Assembly: GCA_937139365.1 (NCBI GenBank)
Contig: CAKZPT010000043.1
Location: forward strand, 1-64,000
Length of the DNA: 64,000 nucleotides
Direction: 5' to 3'
DNA from: an uncultured bacterium
Lineage (GTDB): Bacteria; Verrucomicrobiota; Kiritimatiellia; PWTM01
The notes below the pieces were generated by a model. That model worked only from the letters and a program-made list of their open reading frames with translations. It made no database searches and was not told the DNA's origin. Every line of letters begins with the position of its first letter. Position 1 is the stretch's first letter. This document shows, one piece after another, positions 16,061 through 24,814 of the stretch. The translations under genes and the position numbers were made by a program.

Positions 16061-17458
16061 TCAGCCCGCGCTCTTACGGGACGGCGGAACGTGGACAGGG
16101 TGGCCGGCGAGCACATGCGCGGCCTCCATCCAGATCTCGCCGAAGGTCGGATGCGGATGGATCGTCCGGCCGACCTCGTCGGCCGTCAATTCCGCGCGGA
16201 TGGCCAAGGCGGCCTCGGAGATCAGGTCCGTCGCTCGGGCCCCCACTGCGGCCGCTCCCACCAACCGGCCGTCCGGATCCGCGATCCACTTGACGAACCC
16301 CTCGGCGACGCCGCCCGCGACGGCCCGGCCGAGCGCGGCGTACGGGAACCGGGCGACGCGGATGGACCGGCCCTGTTCCCGCGCCGAGGTCTCGGTCACG
16401 CCGACCAAGGCGACTTCGGGGTGCGTGAAAATGACGCCCGGCACGAGGGTCTCGTTGGGCGGCGTGCGATGACCGAGCGCGTCGTCGGCGGCGATCAGAC
16501 CCTGGGAGGTGGCGGCGTGGGCCAACTGCGGTCCGCCATTGACATCACCGATCGCATACACGCCCGGCACGGCCGTCCGGTTACGCCCATCCACGCGGAG
16601 GAATCCCTTCTCGTCGGGCGCCAGCCCGATCCGTTCGGCAGCGAGGCCGCGGGTGACCGGCCGGCGACCGGTGGCCACCAAAAGCAAATCGGCCTCGAAC
16701 GACTCCCCGCCGGCCGCCAGCCGGACACCGGCCTCGCCGGCGTCCACCCGTTCCGCACGGCAGCCGGTCACCACACGAATGTTCAGGTGCCGCTCCATCG
16801 AGCGGCGAACCTCGGTCCGAACGTCGGGATCCAGCAGAAGCAGGATGTCGTCGAGCAGTTCGACCAACGTGACCTCCGAACCGAGCATAGCCGCCAAGCC
16901 GGCCAGCTCACAGCCGATGTAGCCGCCGCCGAGGACCAGCAGCCTCGGCGGAAGCGCGGTCCGCGCCAAAAACCCGCGGCTCTCGACCACGGAGGGCGCC
17001 GACGGAATCAGGGAGGGCATGGCCGACTCCGAACCGGTGGCGACAATCACCTTCCTCGCCGCCAGCCACCTGGAGCCGCCTGGGGCCTGCACCTGGAGCC
17101 GGCCGTGGGACACGAACGACGCCTCGCCCACGATCTGCTCGACGCCGTTGGCCTTCAGGAGGGAGCGGACGCCAGCGCCGAGGCGGTTGACGGTCGCGTC
17201 CTTGTGGCGGCACAGCGCGGCGTAGTCAACCGTCAACCCCTCCGCGCGGATGCCCAAGGCCGCCCCGTGGCGGGCCGCCCAGGCCGTTTCGCCGGCGGCG
17301 ATCATCGCCTTGGTCGGGATACAACCCCAGTTCAGGCATGTCCCGCCCCACGCCTCGCGCTCGATGATGACTGTCCTGGCCCCCCGCTGGGCGGCGCGGA
17401 TGGCCGCGGGGTATCCGCCGGGTCCCGCCCCGATCACCACCACGTCGTACTCGTCCAT
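16061..17458 (-). CDS. lpdA: dihydrolipoyl dehydrogenase (E3 of the pyruvate dehydrogenase complex)
   Basis: E3 reoxidises the dihydrolipoyl arms of E2, passing electrons through a redox disulfide and FAD to NAD+. It shows 'VVVIGAGPGGYPAAIRAAQ' (FAD), the redox pair in 'GGTCLNWGCIPTK', the NAD site 'LLVLGGGYIGCELA', 'YAIGDVNGG' and the C-terminal 'HPHPTFGEIW' with the catalytic His-Glu of the dimer partner. It has 465 residues. The start is ATG 17458, where 'MDEYDVVVIGAG' has the usual spacing; AGGTG precedes it. It begins 19 bases after the E2 stop, completing a compact E1-E2-E3 operon. Confidence 0.95.
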   Translation of the reverse strand: MDEYDVVVIGAGPGGYPAAIRAAQRGARTVIIEREAWGGTCLNWGCIPTKAMIAAGETAWAARHGAALGIRAEGLTVDYAALCRHKDATVNRLGAGVRSLLKANGVEQIVGEASFVSHGRLQVQAPGGSRWLAARKVIVATGSESAMPSLIPSAPSVVESRGFLARTALPPRLLVLGGGYIGCELAGLAAMLGSEVTLVELLDDILLLLDPDVRTEVRRSMERHLNIRVVTGCRAERVDAGEAGVRLAAGGESFEADLLLVATGRRPVTRGLAAERIGLAPDEKGFLRVDGRNRTAVPGVYAIGDVNGGPQLAHAATSQGLIAADDALGHRTPPNETLVPGVIFTHPEVALVGVTETSAREQGRSIRVARFPYAALGRAVAGGVAEGFVKWIADPDGRLVGAAAVGARATDLISEAALAIRAELTADEVGRTIHPHPTFGEIWMEAAHVLAGHPVHVPPSRKSAG

Positions 17459-17477
17459 CGTGCACCTCGTTTTGGAT

Positions 17478-18842
17478 TCAAGCCCACGCCCGCCAGACGG
17501 CGGGGTCCTCCAGCCGTTTGCGGATCGCATTGATGAACCGCGCGGCGGCGGCCCCGTCCACCAAGCGGTGGTCGGCCGACAGCGTCATCTTCATCATCGA
17601 GCGGACCTCCACCGTACCGCCGCGCGCGACGGGGGTCTCCTGCGTGCTGGCGACCGCCAAGATCGCCCCCTCGCCCGGATTGATGATCGCGGTGAAGTTC
17701 TCGACGTCGAGCATTCCCATGTTGGAGATCGTGAACGTGCCGCCCGTCATTTCGTCCGGCGTCAGCTTGCCGGCCCGCGCCTTCTCCACCAGCGCGGCGG
17801 CCGTGTCATGCAGCTCGCGAAGGGAGAGGTCGTCGGCGTTGCGGATCACGGGGACGACGAGGCCGCTGTCCAACGAGACCGCGAGGCCGAGGTGGACCTT
17901 CGAAAATGTCCACACCTGTCGGCCGTCGGTTCGGGCGTTGAAGTCCGGGAACTCGCGCAGCGCCAGCACGACGGCCATCGCGATGAAGTCCGTGACGGTG
18001 TACGGCTCGCCCAGCTCCTTCAGGCGACGCCGATGTTTGAGGAGGTCGGTCAGGTCCGCCGACACGGTGACGAAGAAATGCGGCGTCGTCGTGAAGCTTT
18101 GCGTGAGCCGCTGGGCGATGACCTGGCGCATCCGGCTCATCGGCCGCGGCCGCTCGGCGATCGCCCGGCGGACATCCTCGATGAGGATCCGGCCGGCCTC
18201 TCCGCTGCCGCGCAACCGGAGGATGTCCACGCCTTCGCGGCGGGCCAGATCCTTCGCGGCGGGGCTGATGCGAAGGCGATCATAGCCCTGCGCGGCCAGG
18301 TAGGCCATGACGTCGCGTTCGAGGATCCGCCCCCCGGGGCCGCTGCCGAGGATCGGCGCCGGGTCGATCACCGCCTCGCGGGCACGGCGGCGCGCGCGCG
18401 GGCTGATGCGCAGACGGGCGGGGGCGGCGGTTGTGGCGGGCGCTGAGGCGGCAGGCGCGAGCGCCGGGGCGACGGGCGCGGGGGCCGGCATCGGCGGAGC
18501 GGCAGGCACGACGGGGCCGGCCGGTGCCGGAGCCGCCGGCGGTGGGGGGATTGGCGCGGCGGGCGGCGCCAACGGTGGGGGCGGGGCAGCGGGGATCGCC
18601 TCGCCAGGCTGGCCGATCCATGCGACGGTCGCCTGGACCGGCACGGTTCCGCCCTCGGAAACGACGATCTTGAGCAGCGTTCCCTCGTAGAAGCTTTCGA
18701 CCTCCATGTTCGCCTTGTCGGTCTCGATTTCGAACAGGATGTCGCCCTTCGCGACGGGATCGCCCTCCCGCTTGTGCCATTTGAGGATCGTGCATTCCTC
18801 GGTGAACTGGCCCGGCTTGGGCATCGCTACGGCGTGGGGCAT
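17478..18842 (-). CDS. pdhC: dihydrolipoamide acetyltransferase (E2) with one lipoyl and two subunit-binding domains
   Basis: The N-terminal lipoyl domain has the modified Lys in 'ETDKANMEVES' (about residue 43). A long Ala/Pro linker follows (about residues 95-150). Two peripheral subunit-binding domains come next: 'ISPRARRRAREAVID' with 'GSGPGGRILERDV', and 'ISPAAKDLARREGVD' with 'GSGEAGRILIEDV'. The catalytic domain ends 'SADHRLVDGAAAARF' with the active-site His and Asp. It transfers acetyl groups from E1 to CoA. Two binding domains in tandem are unusual, since most E2 proteins have one. It has 454 residues. The start at ATG 18842 gives 'MPHAVAMPKP' with GGAGG upstream; it follows E1 by 29 bases. 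Confidence 0.93.
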   Translation of the reverse strand: MPHAVAMPKPGQFTEECTILKWHKREGDPVAKGDILFEIETDKANMEVESFYEGTLLKIVVSEGGTVPVQATVAWIGQPGEAIPAAPPPPLAPPAAPIPPPPAAPAPAGPVVPAAPPMPAPAPVAPALAPAASAPATTAAPARLRISPRARRRAREAVIDPAPILGSGPGGRILERDVMAYLAAQGYDRLRISPAAKDLARREGVDILRLRGSGEAGRILIEDVRRAIAERPRPMSRMRQVIAQRLTQSFTTTPHFFVTVSADLTDLLKHRRRLKELGEPYTVTDFIAMAVVLALREFPDFNARTDGRQVWTFSKVHLGLAVSLDSGLVVPVIRNADDLSLRELHDTAAALVEKARAGKLTPDEMTGGTFTISNMGMLDVENFTAIINPGEGAILAVASTQETPVARGGTVEVRSMMKMTLSADHRLVDGAAAARFINAIRKRLEDPAVWRAWA

Positions 18843-18871
18843 GGCGGAGTCCCTCCGGTTTCGACCGCGGT

Positions 18872-21169
18872 TCAAAGGATTCGCCGGGCGGCGGCGACCA
18901 TGTCCTGCGCGTTCGGGAGGAACGCGGCCTCGAGGATGTGCGACTGCGGTGCGATGCCGTCCTTCGCGCCCACCCGGACCACGGGGGCGTCGAGTTCGTC
19001 GAACGCCTTCTCGGCGATCCGCGCGGCGATCTCGGCGGTGAAGCTGCCGATCTGAACGGCCTGGCTGACGACCACGCAGCGACCGGTCTTCGCCACGGAG
19101 CGCAGGATGGTCTCCTCGTCGAGCGGCACCAGGGACCGGATGTCGACGACCTCGGCCTCAATGCCGTCTTTGGCGAGGATCTCGGCCGCTTTCAGCGCGT
19201 CGAGGATGGCGGGGCCCCACCCCACGAACGTCAGGTCGCGGCCGGGCCGTTTGATGTCGGCGACGCCGATGGGCACGAGGTGGTCGCCCTCCGGCACGAC
19301 TCCCTTTTCGCTGTAGAGCAACTGCGACTCGACGTACATGACGGGGTTGTCGTCACGAACGGCGGCTTTGATGAGGCCCTTGGCGTCGGCCGCCGTGGCG
19401 GGGTAGACGACGTAGAGGCCGGGGATGTGGGCGAAGACGCTCTCGAGGGTCTGGGAATGCTGACCGCCGTAGCCCTTGCCGCCGCCGACGGAGGCACGAA
19501 TGACCAGCGGCAGGGTCGTCTGGCCGCCGCTCATATAGTGCCACTTGGCCGCCTGGTTGCTGATCTGATCGGAGGCCATCAGCGCGAAGTCCATGTACAT
19601 CAGCTCGACGATCGGCCGCAGCCCCGCCATCGCCGCGCCGACGGCGGTGCCGCAGATGCAGGCCTCGGAGATCGGCGTATTGAAGACGCGCTCGCGGCCG
19701 AACATCTCGAGCATGCCCTTGGTCAGCTTGAACGCGTTGCCATACTCCGCGACGTCCTCGCCATAGAAGATGACGCGGTGGTCGCGGAGCATTTCCTCGA
19801 CCATGCCCTCCTTGATCGCGTCGCGGTAAGTGATGCGGCCGTCCTTGTCGCGCTTGACCTTCGCGGCCTCGGCGTCCAACACGCGCACGTTTCGGTGCGG
19901 TTCCGGCACGGCGTCGCAACGGGAGGTCGTGTACATGAACTTCAGAACCTCCTCGGGTTTCGGGTCAGGGGCGTCGGCCGCGCGCAGGGCCGCCCGCGTG
20001 TTGCGGTCCCGCACCCGCTGCTCGATCGCCGCCAGGTCCGACTCCGCCGCCGCGCCGGCGGCCAGCAGGGCGGCCCGAAAACGGTCGATGGGGTCCACGG
20101 CGCGCCAGGCCGCCTCTTCCTCCTTGGAGCGGTACTCCACGCGCGGATCACCGAGCGAGTGGCCGTAGTACCGGTAGGTCACCGCGTCCAGCAGGACCGG
20201 TCCGAGCCCCGCGCGACACAGATCGGCGGCCCGGCGCACCGCGTCGAACACCGCCAGCGCGTCCATGCCGTTGACGACCTCGGCGTGCAGGTTGTTGTCG
20301 GCGAACCCCGCGCCGCGCCGCGCGAGGTGGCGAACGCCGAGGATTTCGTCCACCGCCCGGCCGGTCATGGCGTAAAGATTGTTCTGGATCAGGAAGATGA
20401 TCGGCAGGCCGAAGGGTCGGTCCCCCGCCAGGTGGTTGGTCCACTGCGCCTGCGCGGCGAAGTTTAGCGACTCGAGCACAACGCCGTTGGCGTAGGCACC
20501 GTCGCCGGCGAAACAGCAGACGACGTTCGGCGAGCGCTGGTAGCGGAGGGCCATCGCGGCGCCGGTGGCGATCGGTACCCCGCCGCCGACGATCGCGTTG
20601 GCGCCGAGGTGGCCAATCCGGAAGTCGGCGATGTGCATGCCCCCGCCGCGGCCGCGGCAGTAGCCGTCGTCCTTGCCGAACAGCTCGGCGATCGTCCGGA
20701 AGACGTGGTCCTCGAGGGCCTCCTCCAGCAGTGCCGCGCCGCCAGCCGTCGAGCCGGGCACGCGCGAGCGCAGTTCCGCCTCGGACATCCGGCGGATGGC
20801 GGCGCATCCCTTCGCGAGGCTGTCGCCGTGGCCGCGGTGGGTGCTGGTGATCCGGTCGGCGGGATGGAGCGCGGTACAGGCGCCTACCGCGGTGCCCTCC
20901 TGGCCAATGGAGACGTGGGTGGGCCCGCGGTAGTTGTAGCCCGGCAGCGGATCGTACGCGCCCGAGCGCAGCCGGACGATCATGTCCTCCACCTCGCGCA
21001 CGATCAGCATGTCCTCGTACATCTCGAGGGTCTGCTCGCGCGTGAGGCGGCCGGCCGCCAGCTCCACCTCGAGCCGGCCGGCGTATTGGTAGCCGCGAAT
21101 GCGGCCGCAATCGATCTCGAACGGCGTGAAGTCGGGTTGCACAAAGCTCAGATAGTTCGGTTTGCTCAT
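18872..21169 (-). CDS. fused alpha-beta E1 component of pyruvate (2-oxo acid) dehydrogenase
   Basis: A single 765-residue chain carries both E1 subunits. The α part (to about residue 410) has 'STHRGHGDSLAKG', 'GRGGGMHIAD' and the thiamine-diphosphate motif beginning 'AGDGAYANG' and ending 'NNLYAMTG'. The β part has 'ITYRDAIKEGMVEEMLRD', 'FYGEDVAEYGNAFKLTKG', 'NTPISEACICGTAVGAA' and 'GGGKGYGGQHSQTLE'. It decarboxylates a 2-oxo acid and acylates the lipoyl arm of E2. Usually α and β are separate genes; fusions occur in some bacteria. Pyruvate is the likely substrate, though acetoin or branched-chain acids cannot be excluded. GGAGAGGGACG precedes ATG 21169. It lies 52 bases after the DeoR gene stop. 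Confidence 0.93.
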   Translation of the reverse strand: MSKPNYLSFVQPDFTPFEIDCGRIRGYQYAGRLEVELAAGRLTREQTLEMYEDMLIVREVEDMIVRLRSGAYDPLPGYNYRGPTHVSIGQEGTAVGACTALHPADRITSTHRGHGDSLAKGCAAIRRMSEAELRSRVPGSTAGGAALLEEALEDHVFRTIAELFGKDDGYCRGRGGGMHIADFRIGHLGANAIVGGGVPIATGAAMALRYQRSPNVVCCFAGDGAYANGVVLESLNFAAQAQWTNHLAGDRPFGLPIIFLIQNNLYAMTGRAVDEILGVRHLARRGAGFADNNLHAEVVNGMDALAVFDAVRRAADLCRAGLGPVLLDAVTYRYYGHSLGDPRVEYRSKEEEAAWRAVDPIDRFRAALLAAGAAAESDLAAIEQRVRDRNTRAALRAADAPDPKPEEVLKFMYTTSRCDAVPEPHRNVRVLDAEAAKVKRDKDGRITYRDAIKEGMVEEMLRDHRVIFYGEDVAEYGNAFKLTKGMLEMFGRERVFNTPISEACICGTAVGAAMAGLRPIVELMYMDFALMASDQISNQAAKWHYMSGGQTTLPLVIRASVGGGKGYGGQHSQTLESVFAHIPGLYVVYPATAADAKGLIKAAVRDDNPVMYVESQLLYSEKGVVPEGDHLVPIGVADIKRPGRDLTFVGWGPAILDALKAAEILAKDGIEAEVVDIRSLVPLDEETILRSVAKTGRCVVVSQAVQIGSFTAEIAARIAEKAFDELDAPVVRVGAKDGIAPQSHILEAAFLPNAQDMVAAARRIL

Positions 21170-21221
21170 CGTCCCTCTCCGCGGGTCCGCGCCGGCCGTC
21201 CGCCGGCGGTTCCCGTTTGGT

Positions 21222-21998
21222 TCATGCCTCCACCAGCGTGACCCCCGCCGCGAGGAACCGCCGACGCCAGGCCGGCGGCACGCCCCGGTCGGTGATCACC
21301 ACGTCCACATCCTTCAAGCGCCCCGCCCGCGCGAAGGCCACCCGGCCCAGCTTGCTGCGGTCCGCCAGCAGCACGACCTCCGCGGCGCGGCCCAACACCA
21401 GCTCCTTCGTGAAGGCCTCGGCAGGCTCGGTCGTCGTGATCGAGCCGTCCTCGCCGATGCCCATCGTGCCCATGAACGCGACGTCGAATTGGAGCATCTC
21501 CAGCACCGCCCGCGTCAGCGGACCCACCAACGTCTGGCTGAGCCGCCGCAACTCGCCGCCGACCAGAATCGTGCGCGGCCCCTGCCCCGACAGTTCCATC
21601 GCCGCCCGCAACGAGTTGGTCGCCACCACGATGTCCGTACGACTGCGCAGGGCCCGCGCCAGCGCCAACACCGTGCTGCCGCCGTCCAGGTACACCGTCA
21701 TTCCGGACCGGATCCGACGCAGCGCCGCCTCCGCGATCCGGGTTTTCTCCCGCGCCGCCCGCCCGGCCTTGTCCTCGAACAGCGGCTCCTCGAGCCGGCT
21801 CTCGACGCTCACGGCCCCGCCGTGCACCCGCCGCAGCTCGCCCCGCACTTCCAGCGCCCGCAGGTCCCGCCGCAGCGTCGCCGGCGAAATCCCCAGCCGC
21901 CGCCATAGCTCTCCGGCGCGGATCGCGCGCGCCTCCCGGACCGCAGCGCGGATGCGTTCCCATCGTTCCACCGGCAGTTCTGGCGGGGTCGCGGTCAT
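21222..21998 (-). CDS. DeoR-family transcriptional regulator
   Basis: An N-terminal helix-turn-helix ('IRAGELWRRLGISPATLRRD' then 'LRALEVRGELRRVHGGAV') and a DeoR C-terminal sensor domain ('MTVYLDGGSTVLALARAL', 'DIVVATNSLRAA', 'AFMGTMGIGEDGSIT', 'LLADRSKLGRVAFA') are clear. DeoR regulators bind a phosphorylated sugar or nucleoside and usually repress. It has 258 residues. The start is ATG 21998; the longer frame to 22085 would run through the promoter and operator repeats. It is the first gene before the fused E1 and probably governs its own promoter and the pyruvate dehydrogenase operon. That is unusual, since PdhR-type control is normally GntR-family. Confidence 0.9.
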   Translation of the reverse strand: MTATPPELPVERWERIRAAVREARAIRAGELWRRLGISPATLRRDLRALEVRGELRRVHGGAVSVESRLEEPLFEDKAGRAAREKTRIAEAALRRIRSGMTVYLDGGSTVLALARALRSRTDIVVATNSLRAAMELSGQGPRTILVGGELRRLSQTLVGPLTRAVLEMLQFDVAFMGTMGIGEDGSITTTEPAEAFTKELVLGRAAEVVLLADRSKLGRVAFARAGRLKDVDVVITDRGVPPAWRRRFLAAGVTLVEA

Positions 21999-22002
21999 GA
22001 TC

Positions 22003-22041
22003 GATCGTGATCGAGTATAGCACGATCGTGATCGAATGCAA
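22003..22041 (-). promoter_or_regulatory. promoter with two operator repeats for the deoR-pyruvate dehydrogenase unit
   Basis: On the reverse strand -35 TTGCAT (22041-22036) and -10 TATACT (22019-22014) are spaced by 16 bases. The 12-base sequence GATCGTGATCGA occurs twice in direct orientation at 22003-22014 and 22024-22035, centred 21 bases apart (two helical turns): one copy fills the spacer and the other begins at the -10 and extends downstream. A partial inverted copy (ATCACGA) follows at 22041-22047. This is a textbook arrangement for steric repression by a dimeric regulator, presumably the DeoR protein encoded immediately downstream. Confidence 0.7.
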
Positions 22042-22091
22042 TCACGACGAATCAGACCGTGCGGCGCGGCCGAGCCCGTGCGCACCGCCGG

Positions 22092-24401
22092 TTACGGACG
22101 GCGGGCCCAATCGCTAGTGGGGTAGCGGCTGCGCAGCTCCCCGCGCAGACGGCCGGCCTCCTCCCGCTGGCCGGCGCGCTCGAGGAGCTCCGCGGCGCGG
22201 AACAGCGCCTCGGGGGACAGCTCGGGGTGGTCGTAGAGGACGGCGACGCTCAGGAAGTACCGGGCCGCGGAGTCGGCGTCGTCGCGCGCCGCCGCGACGC
22301 GCGCCAGCTCAAACAACGCGCAGGCGCGCTGCTCGGCCAGTTCGTCAGCCGACGCCAGTTCGGCGGCCCGGCGGAGGTGCCCCTCCGCGGCCTCGAGCGC
22401 GCGATCCTCCAGATGCAGACGCCCAAGCTCCAGCAGGGACTCGAGGCGGGCACGGGTGACCACCTTTCCATCGGCGGCCGTTTCGAACGCGGCGATCGCG
22501 CCGGCGCGGTCGCCCAGGCCCAGGCGGGCAAGGCCCAGCAGATGGGCGGCGATCTGTTTCCACCCCTCGTCCGGGGCCGCCCCGGCCAGCGCCTCGGCGG
22601 CGGCGGCGGCCTTGTCCCAGGCCCGCTCCTTCAGCCGAAGGCGGGCCAGCCATTCGAGGAGCCCGGCGGACATGTCGGCCCGCGATGGGGTGGCCAGCAA
22701 GTCCTGCACCAGGTCGGCAGCCTCGGCGGCGCGGCCGAGCTTGCGCAGCGCCCCGGCCATTTGAAACCGGATCCGCCGACGAAGCTCGGGCGGAGGATCA
22801 AGGGCCAGCGCGCGGCGGAATTCTTCCTCCGCCGCGGCCGCCTCCCCGACCTCCAGCGCCAGGGAGCCCAGCCAGAACCGCGCCTCCGCGGCGTGCGAGG
22901 TCGAGGGAAACCGTCGCAGAAGGGCTTGGAACGACTCCATCGCCGCGGCCGTCCGCTGCAGGCGCACCTCGGCCAACCCCTTTTGGAACAGCGCCTCCTC
23001 GGCGGCGGAGGAGGCCGCATAATCGCGCTCGACGCGAGCCCAGTCGGCGACCGCCTCCTCCCATCGCTGGTCGGCGGCGTGAGCCAGCCCGGCCTCGAGC
23101 AGCGCGGCCGGGGCGGCCGGATGGGCGGGATGGCGGTCGGCCACGGACCGGAGCAGTTCGGCGGCCTCGGCGCGAGCGCCGCGGGCGGCGAGGATCGCGC
23201 CCAGCCGGAACATGGCGTCCGGCGCGCGCGCGGCCGGCGGCTGCGCATCCACGATGCGGCGGTAGTGCTGAACGGCGAAATTCGTCGCGCCGGACTGCGC
23301 GTAGCTTTCCGCCAACACCCAGTCCGCCTCAAGCTGGAGCGGCCCCTCCCAGTTGCGCGCCGTCAGGCGCCGGATGGCCTCCTCGTGTTTGCGTTGCCGG
23401 TGAAGGACGGCCGCGGCCTCGAACGCCGCGGCGGCGGCCAGCCGGCTGCTGGGAAATCTGCGGACGAGTGTGTCGTAGGTCTCGACCGCCCCCTCGGCGT
23501 CCAGAAGTTTGCGGCGGCAGTTGGCCAGCAGGTAGAGCCACTCGTCGCTGTCGCCCTTTTCCCGGACGGCGGCCTCGGCGATCTTCGACGCCTCCGCGGC
23601 GCGTCCGACCTGGTACAGCGACCAGGCGGCCTGGAGGCGGGCCTCGGCGGCCCGCGGATCGGTCGGGTGTTCGCGCAGCAGCCGGCCGTAGGCCTCCGCG
23701 GCGGTCGCGTGGTCGGACAGGGAATAGGCCAGGTCACCCATGCGCAGCCACGCCTCCGCGGAGAGGGTGGTCGTGGTGACGCGCGAGGCGGCGGTCCGGT
23801 AGAGCTCGTAGAGCTCGGCCGCCGGCGCGCCCGCCTTGCGCCGCAGGGCCGCCAGTTCCATCGCGGCCAAAGCCGGATAGGGTGAGGTGATGCTCAGGCC
23901 CACCACCTCGCGTAGGATGGCCTCGGCGTGCGCGGTGCCCCCCGTCATCGCGACGGCGACACCAAGAAAATACCGGGCGCCGGCGGCGATTTCGGGGGGG
24001 GGCGGGGCCGCCAGGAGCGCGTTGAGAAGGCCGATCGCGTCGGCGGCCTGGTTGGCGGCGAGGAACAACTCCGCCCGTCGCAGCTCCGCGCGCCGCCGGA
24101 AAGGGCTGGCCGGGAACTCCTGGATCACCCTCCGGTAGAACAGATCGGCGGCGGCGGGATTGCCTGTCTCGCGGTACGATTCGGCCAGCCGGTAGAGCAC
24201 CTGGTCCAGCCTGGCGTAGTCGGGATGCGCCCGCAGAAGCGCCATGTATTCCCGGATCGCCAGGTCGTGGAGGCCGCGGGCGTAGAGGCCATCGGCGAAC
24301 TGCTGTTGCTCCTCGGCGAGGTCCGCGCCGAGGGCAGCCGCCGCCGACAGCAGCGCCGCCGCGAGCGCGCGGCCCGGACGTCGACTGGAGCGGCGCGTCA
24401 C
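22092..24401 (-). CDS. large secreted TPR protein of the ExbBD operon
   Basis: A 769-residue protein starting at GTG 24401 (GTGA overlap with exbD) has a signal sequence ('RALAAALLSAAAALGADLAE') followed by about 15-17 TPR-like units, for example 'AIREYMALLRAHPDYARL', 'LYRLAESYRETGNPAAAD', 'EAALFQ'-type helices and 'LFRAAELLERAGQREEAG' at the end. No catalytic motif is present. Ala-rich helices dominate. Tetratricopeptide proteins encoded after ExbB/ExbD occur widely in PVC and Bacteroidetes genomes and are thought to work with the energised inner-membrane motor in the periplasm, in place of or alongside TonB/TolA. The exact role is unknown. Confidence 0.8.
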   Translation of the reverse strand: MTRRSSRRPGRALAAALLSAAAALGADLAEEQQQFADGLYARGLHDLAIREYMALLRAHPDYARLDQVLYRLAESYRETGNPAAADLFYRRVIQEFPASPFRRRAELRRAELFLAANQAADAIGLLNALLAAPPPPEIAAGARYFLGVAVAMTGGTAHAEAILREVVGLSITSPYPALAAMELAALRRKAGAPAAELYELYRTAASRVTTTTLSAEAWLRMGDLAYSLSDHATAAEAYGRLLREHPTDPRAAEARLQAAWSLYQVGRAAEASKIAEAAVREKGDSDEWLYLLANCRRKLLDAEGAVETYDTLVRRFPSSRLAAAAAFEAAAVLHRQRKHEEAIRRLTARNWEGPLQLEADWVLAESYAQSGATNFAVQHYRRIVDAQPPAARAPDAMFRLGAILAARGARAEAAELLRSVADRHPAHPAAPAALLEAGLAHAADQRWEEAVADWARVERDYAASSAAEEALFQKGLAEVRLQRTAAAMESFQALLRRFPSTSHAAEARFWLGSLALEVGEAAAAEEEFRRALALDPPPELRRRIRFQMAGALRKLGRAAEAADLVQDLLATPSRADMSAGLLEWLARLRLKERAWDKAAAAAEALAGAAPDEGWKQIAAHLLGLARLGLGDRAGAIAAFETAADGKVVTRARLESLLELGRLHLEDRALEAAEGHLRRAAELASADELAEQRACALFELARVAAARDDADSAARYFLSVAVLYDHPELSPEALFRAAELLERAGQREEAGRLRGELRSRYPTSDWARRP

Positions 24402-24814
24402 TTCTCCGGCGGCATCGTGGCGAACGAGATGTTCCAGACGTCCGCCTGCCGGCAGAGGTCGAGGATGCGGATCACCTTCTCGTAGGGCGTGGCCTTGTCG
24501 GCCCGCAACACCACCGGCTGGCCCGGGAACATCGCGACCAGCCGGCGCAGCATCGCCAAGAGGTCCTCCTCGCTGCGTGGAACCCCGTTGACGATCACCG
24601 TCCCATCCGCCGTCACGTTCAGTGTGATCTCGCCGGGCAGGCGCCGGGGCGTCTGTCCGGTCTTCGCCGTGGGCAGGGTCAGCGGCACGTCGGTCTCCCA
24701 CTGGGCAAAGAGCTGGCTGGTCATGAAAAAGCAAAGGAGGAGGAAGATGACGTCGATCATCGGCGCCAACTGGAAACCGACGGGCTCGGGACGGAGGCGG
24801 GCGCGGAAGTTCAT
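24398..24814 (-). CDS. exbD: ExbD/TolR-family biopolymer transport protein
   Basis: A single N-terminal membrane helix carries the essential proton-path Asp in 'LAPMIDVIFLLLCFFM', followed by a periplasmic domain ('EITLNVTADGTVIVNG', 'PVVLRADKATPYEKVIRILD') with the usual TolR/ExbD fold. It has 138 residues. It couples proton flow to mechanical work with ExbB. It starts at ATG 24814, overlapping the exbB stop (ATGA), and ends overlapping the TPR gene start (GTGA), so all three are tightly coupled. No TonB or TolA homologue is present nearby. Confidence 0.93.
   Translation of the reverse strand: MNFRARLRPEPVGFQLAPMIDVIFLLLCFFMTSQLFAQWETDVPLTLPTAKTGQTPRRLPGEITLNVTADGTVIVNGVPRSEEDLLAMLRRLVAMFPGQPVVLRADKATPYEKVIRILDLCRQADVWNISFATMPPEK

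Noticed and set aside
18307-18690. Forward-strand Gly/Ala-rich frame opposite the E2 linker
   Set aside because: It is the antisense shadow of the Ala/Pro linker, with no start signal or family.
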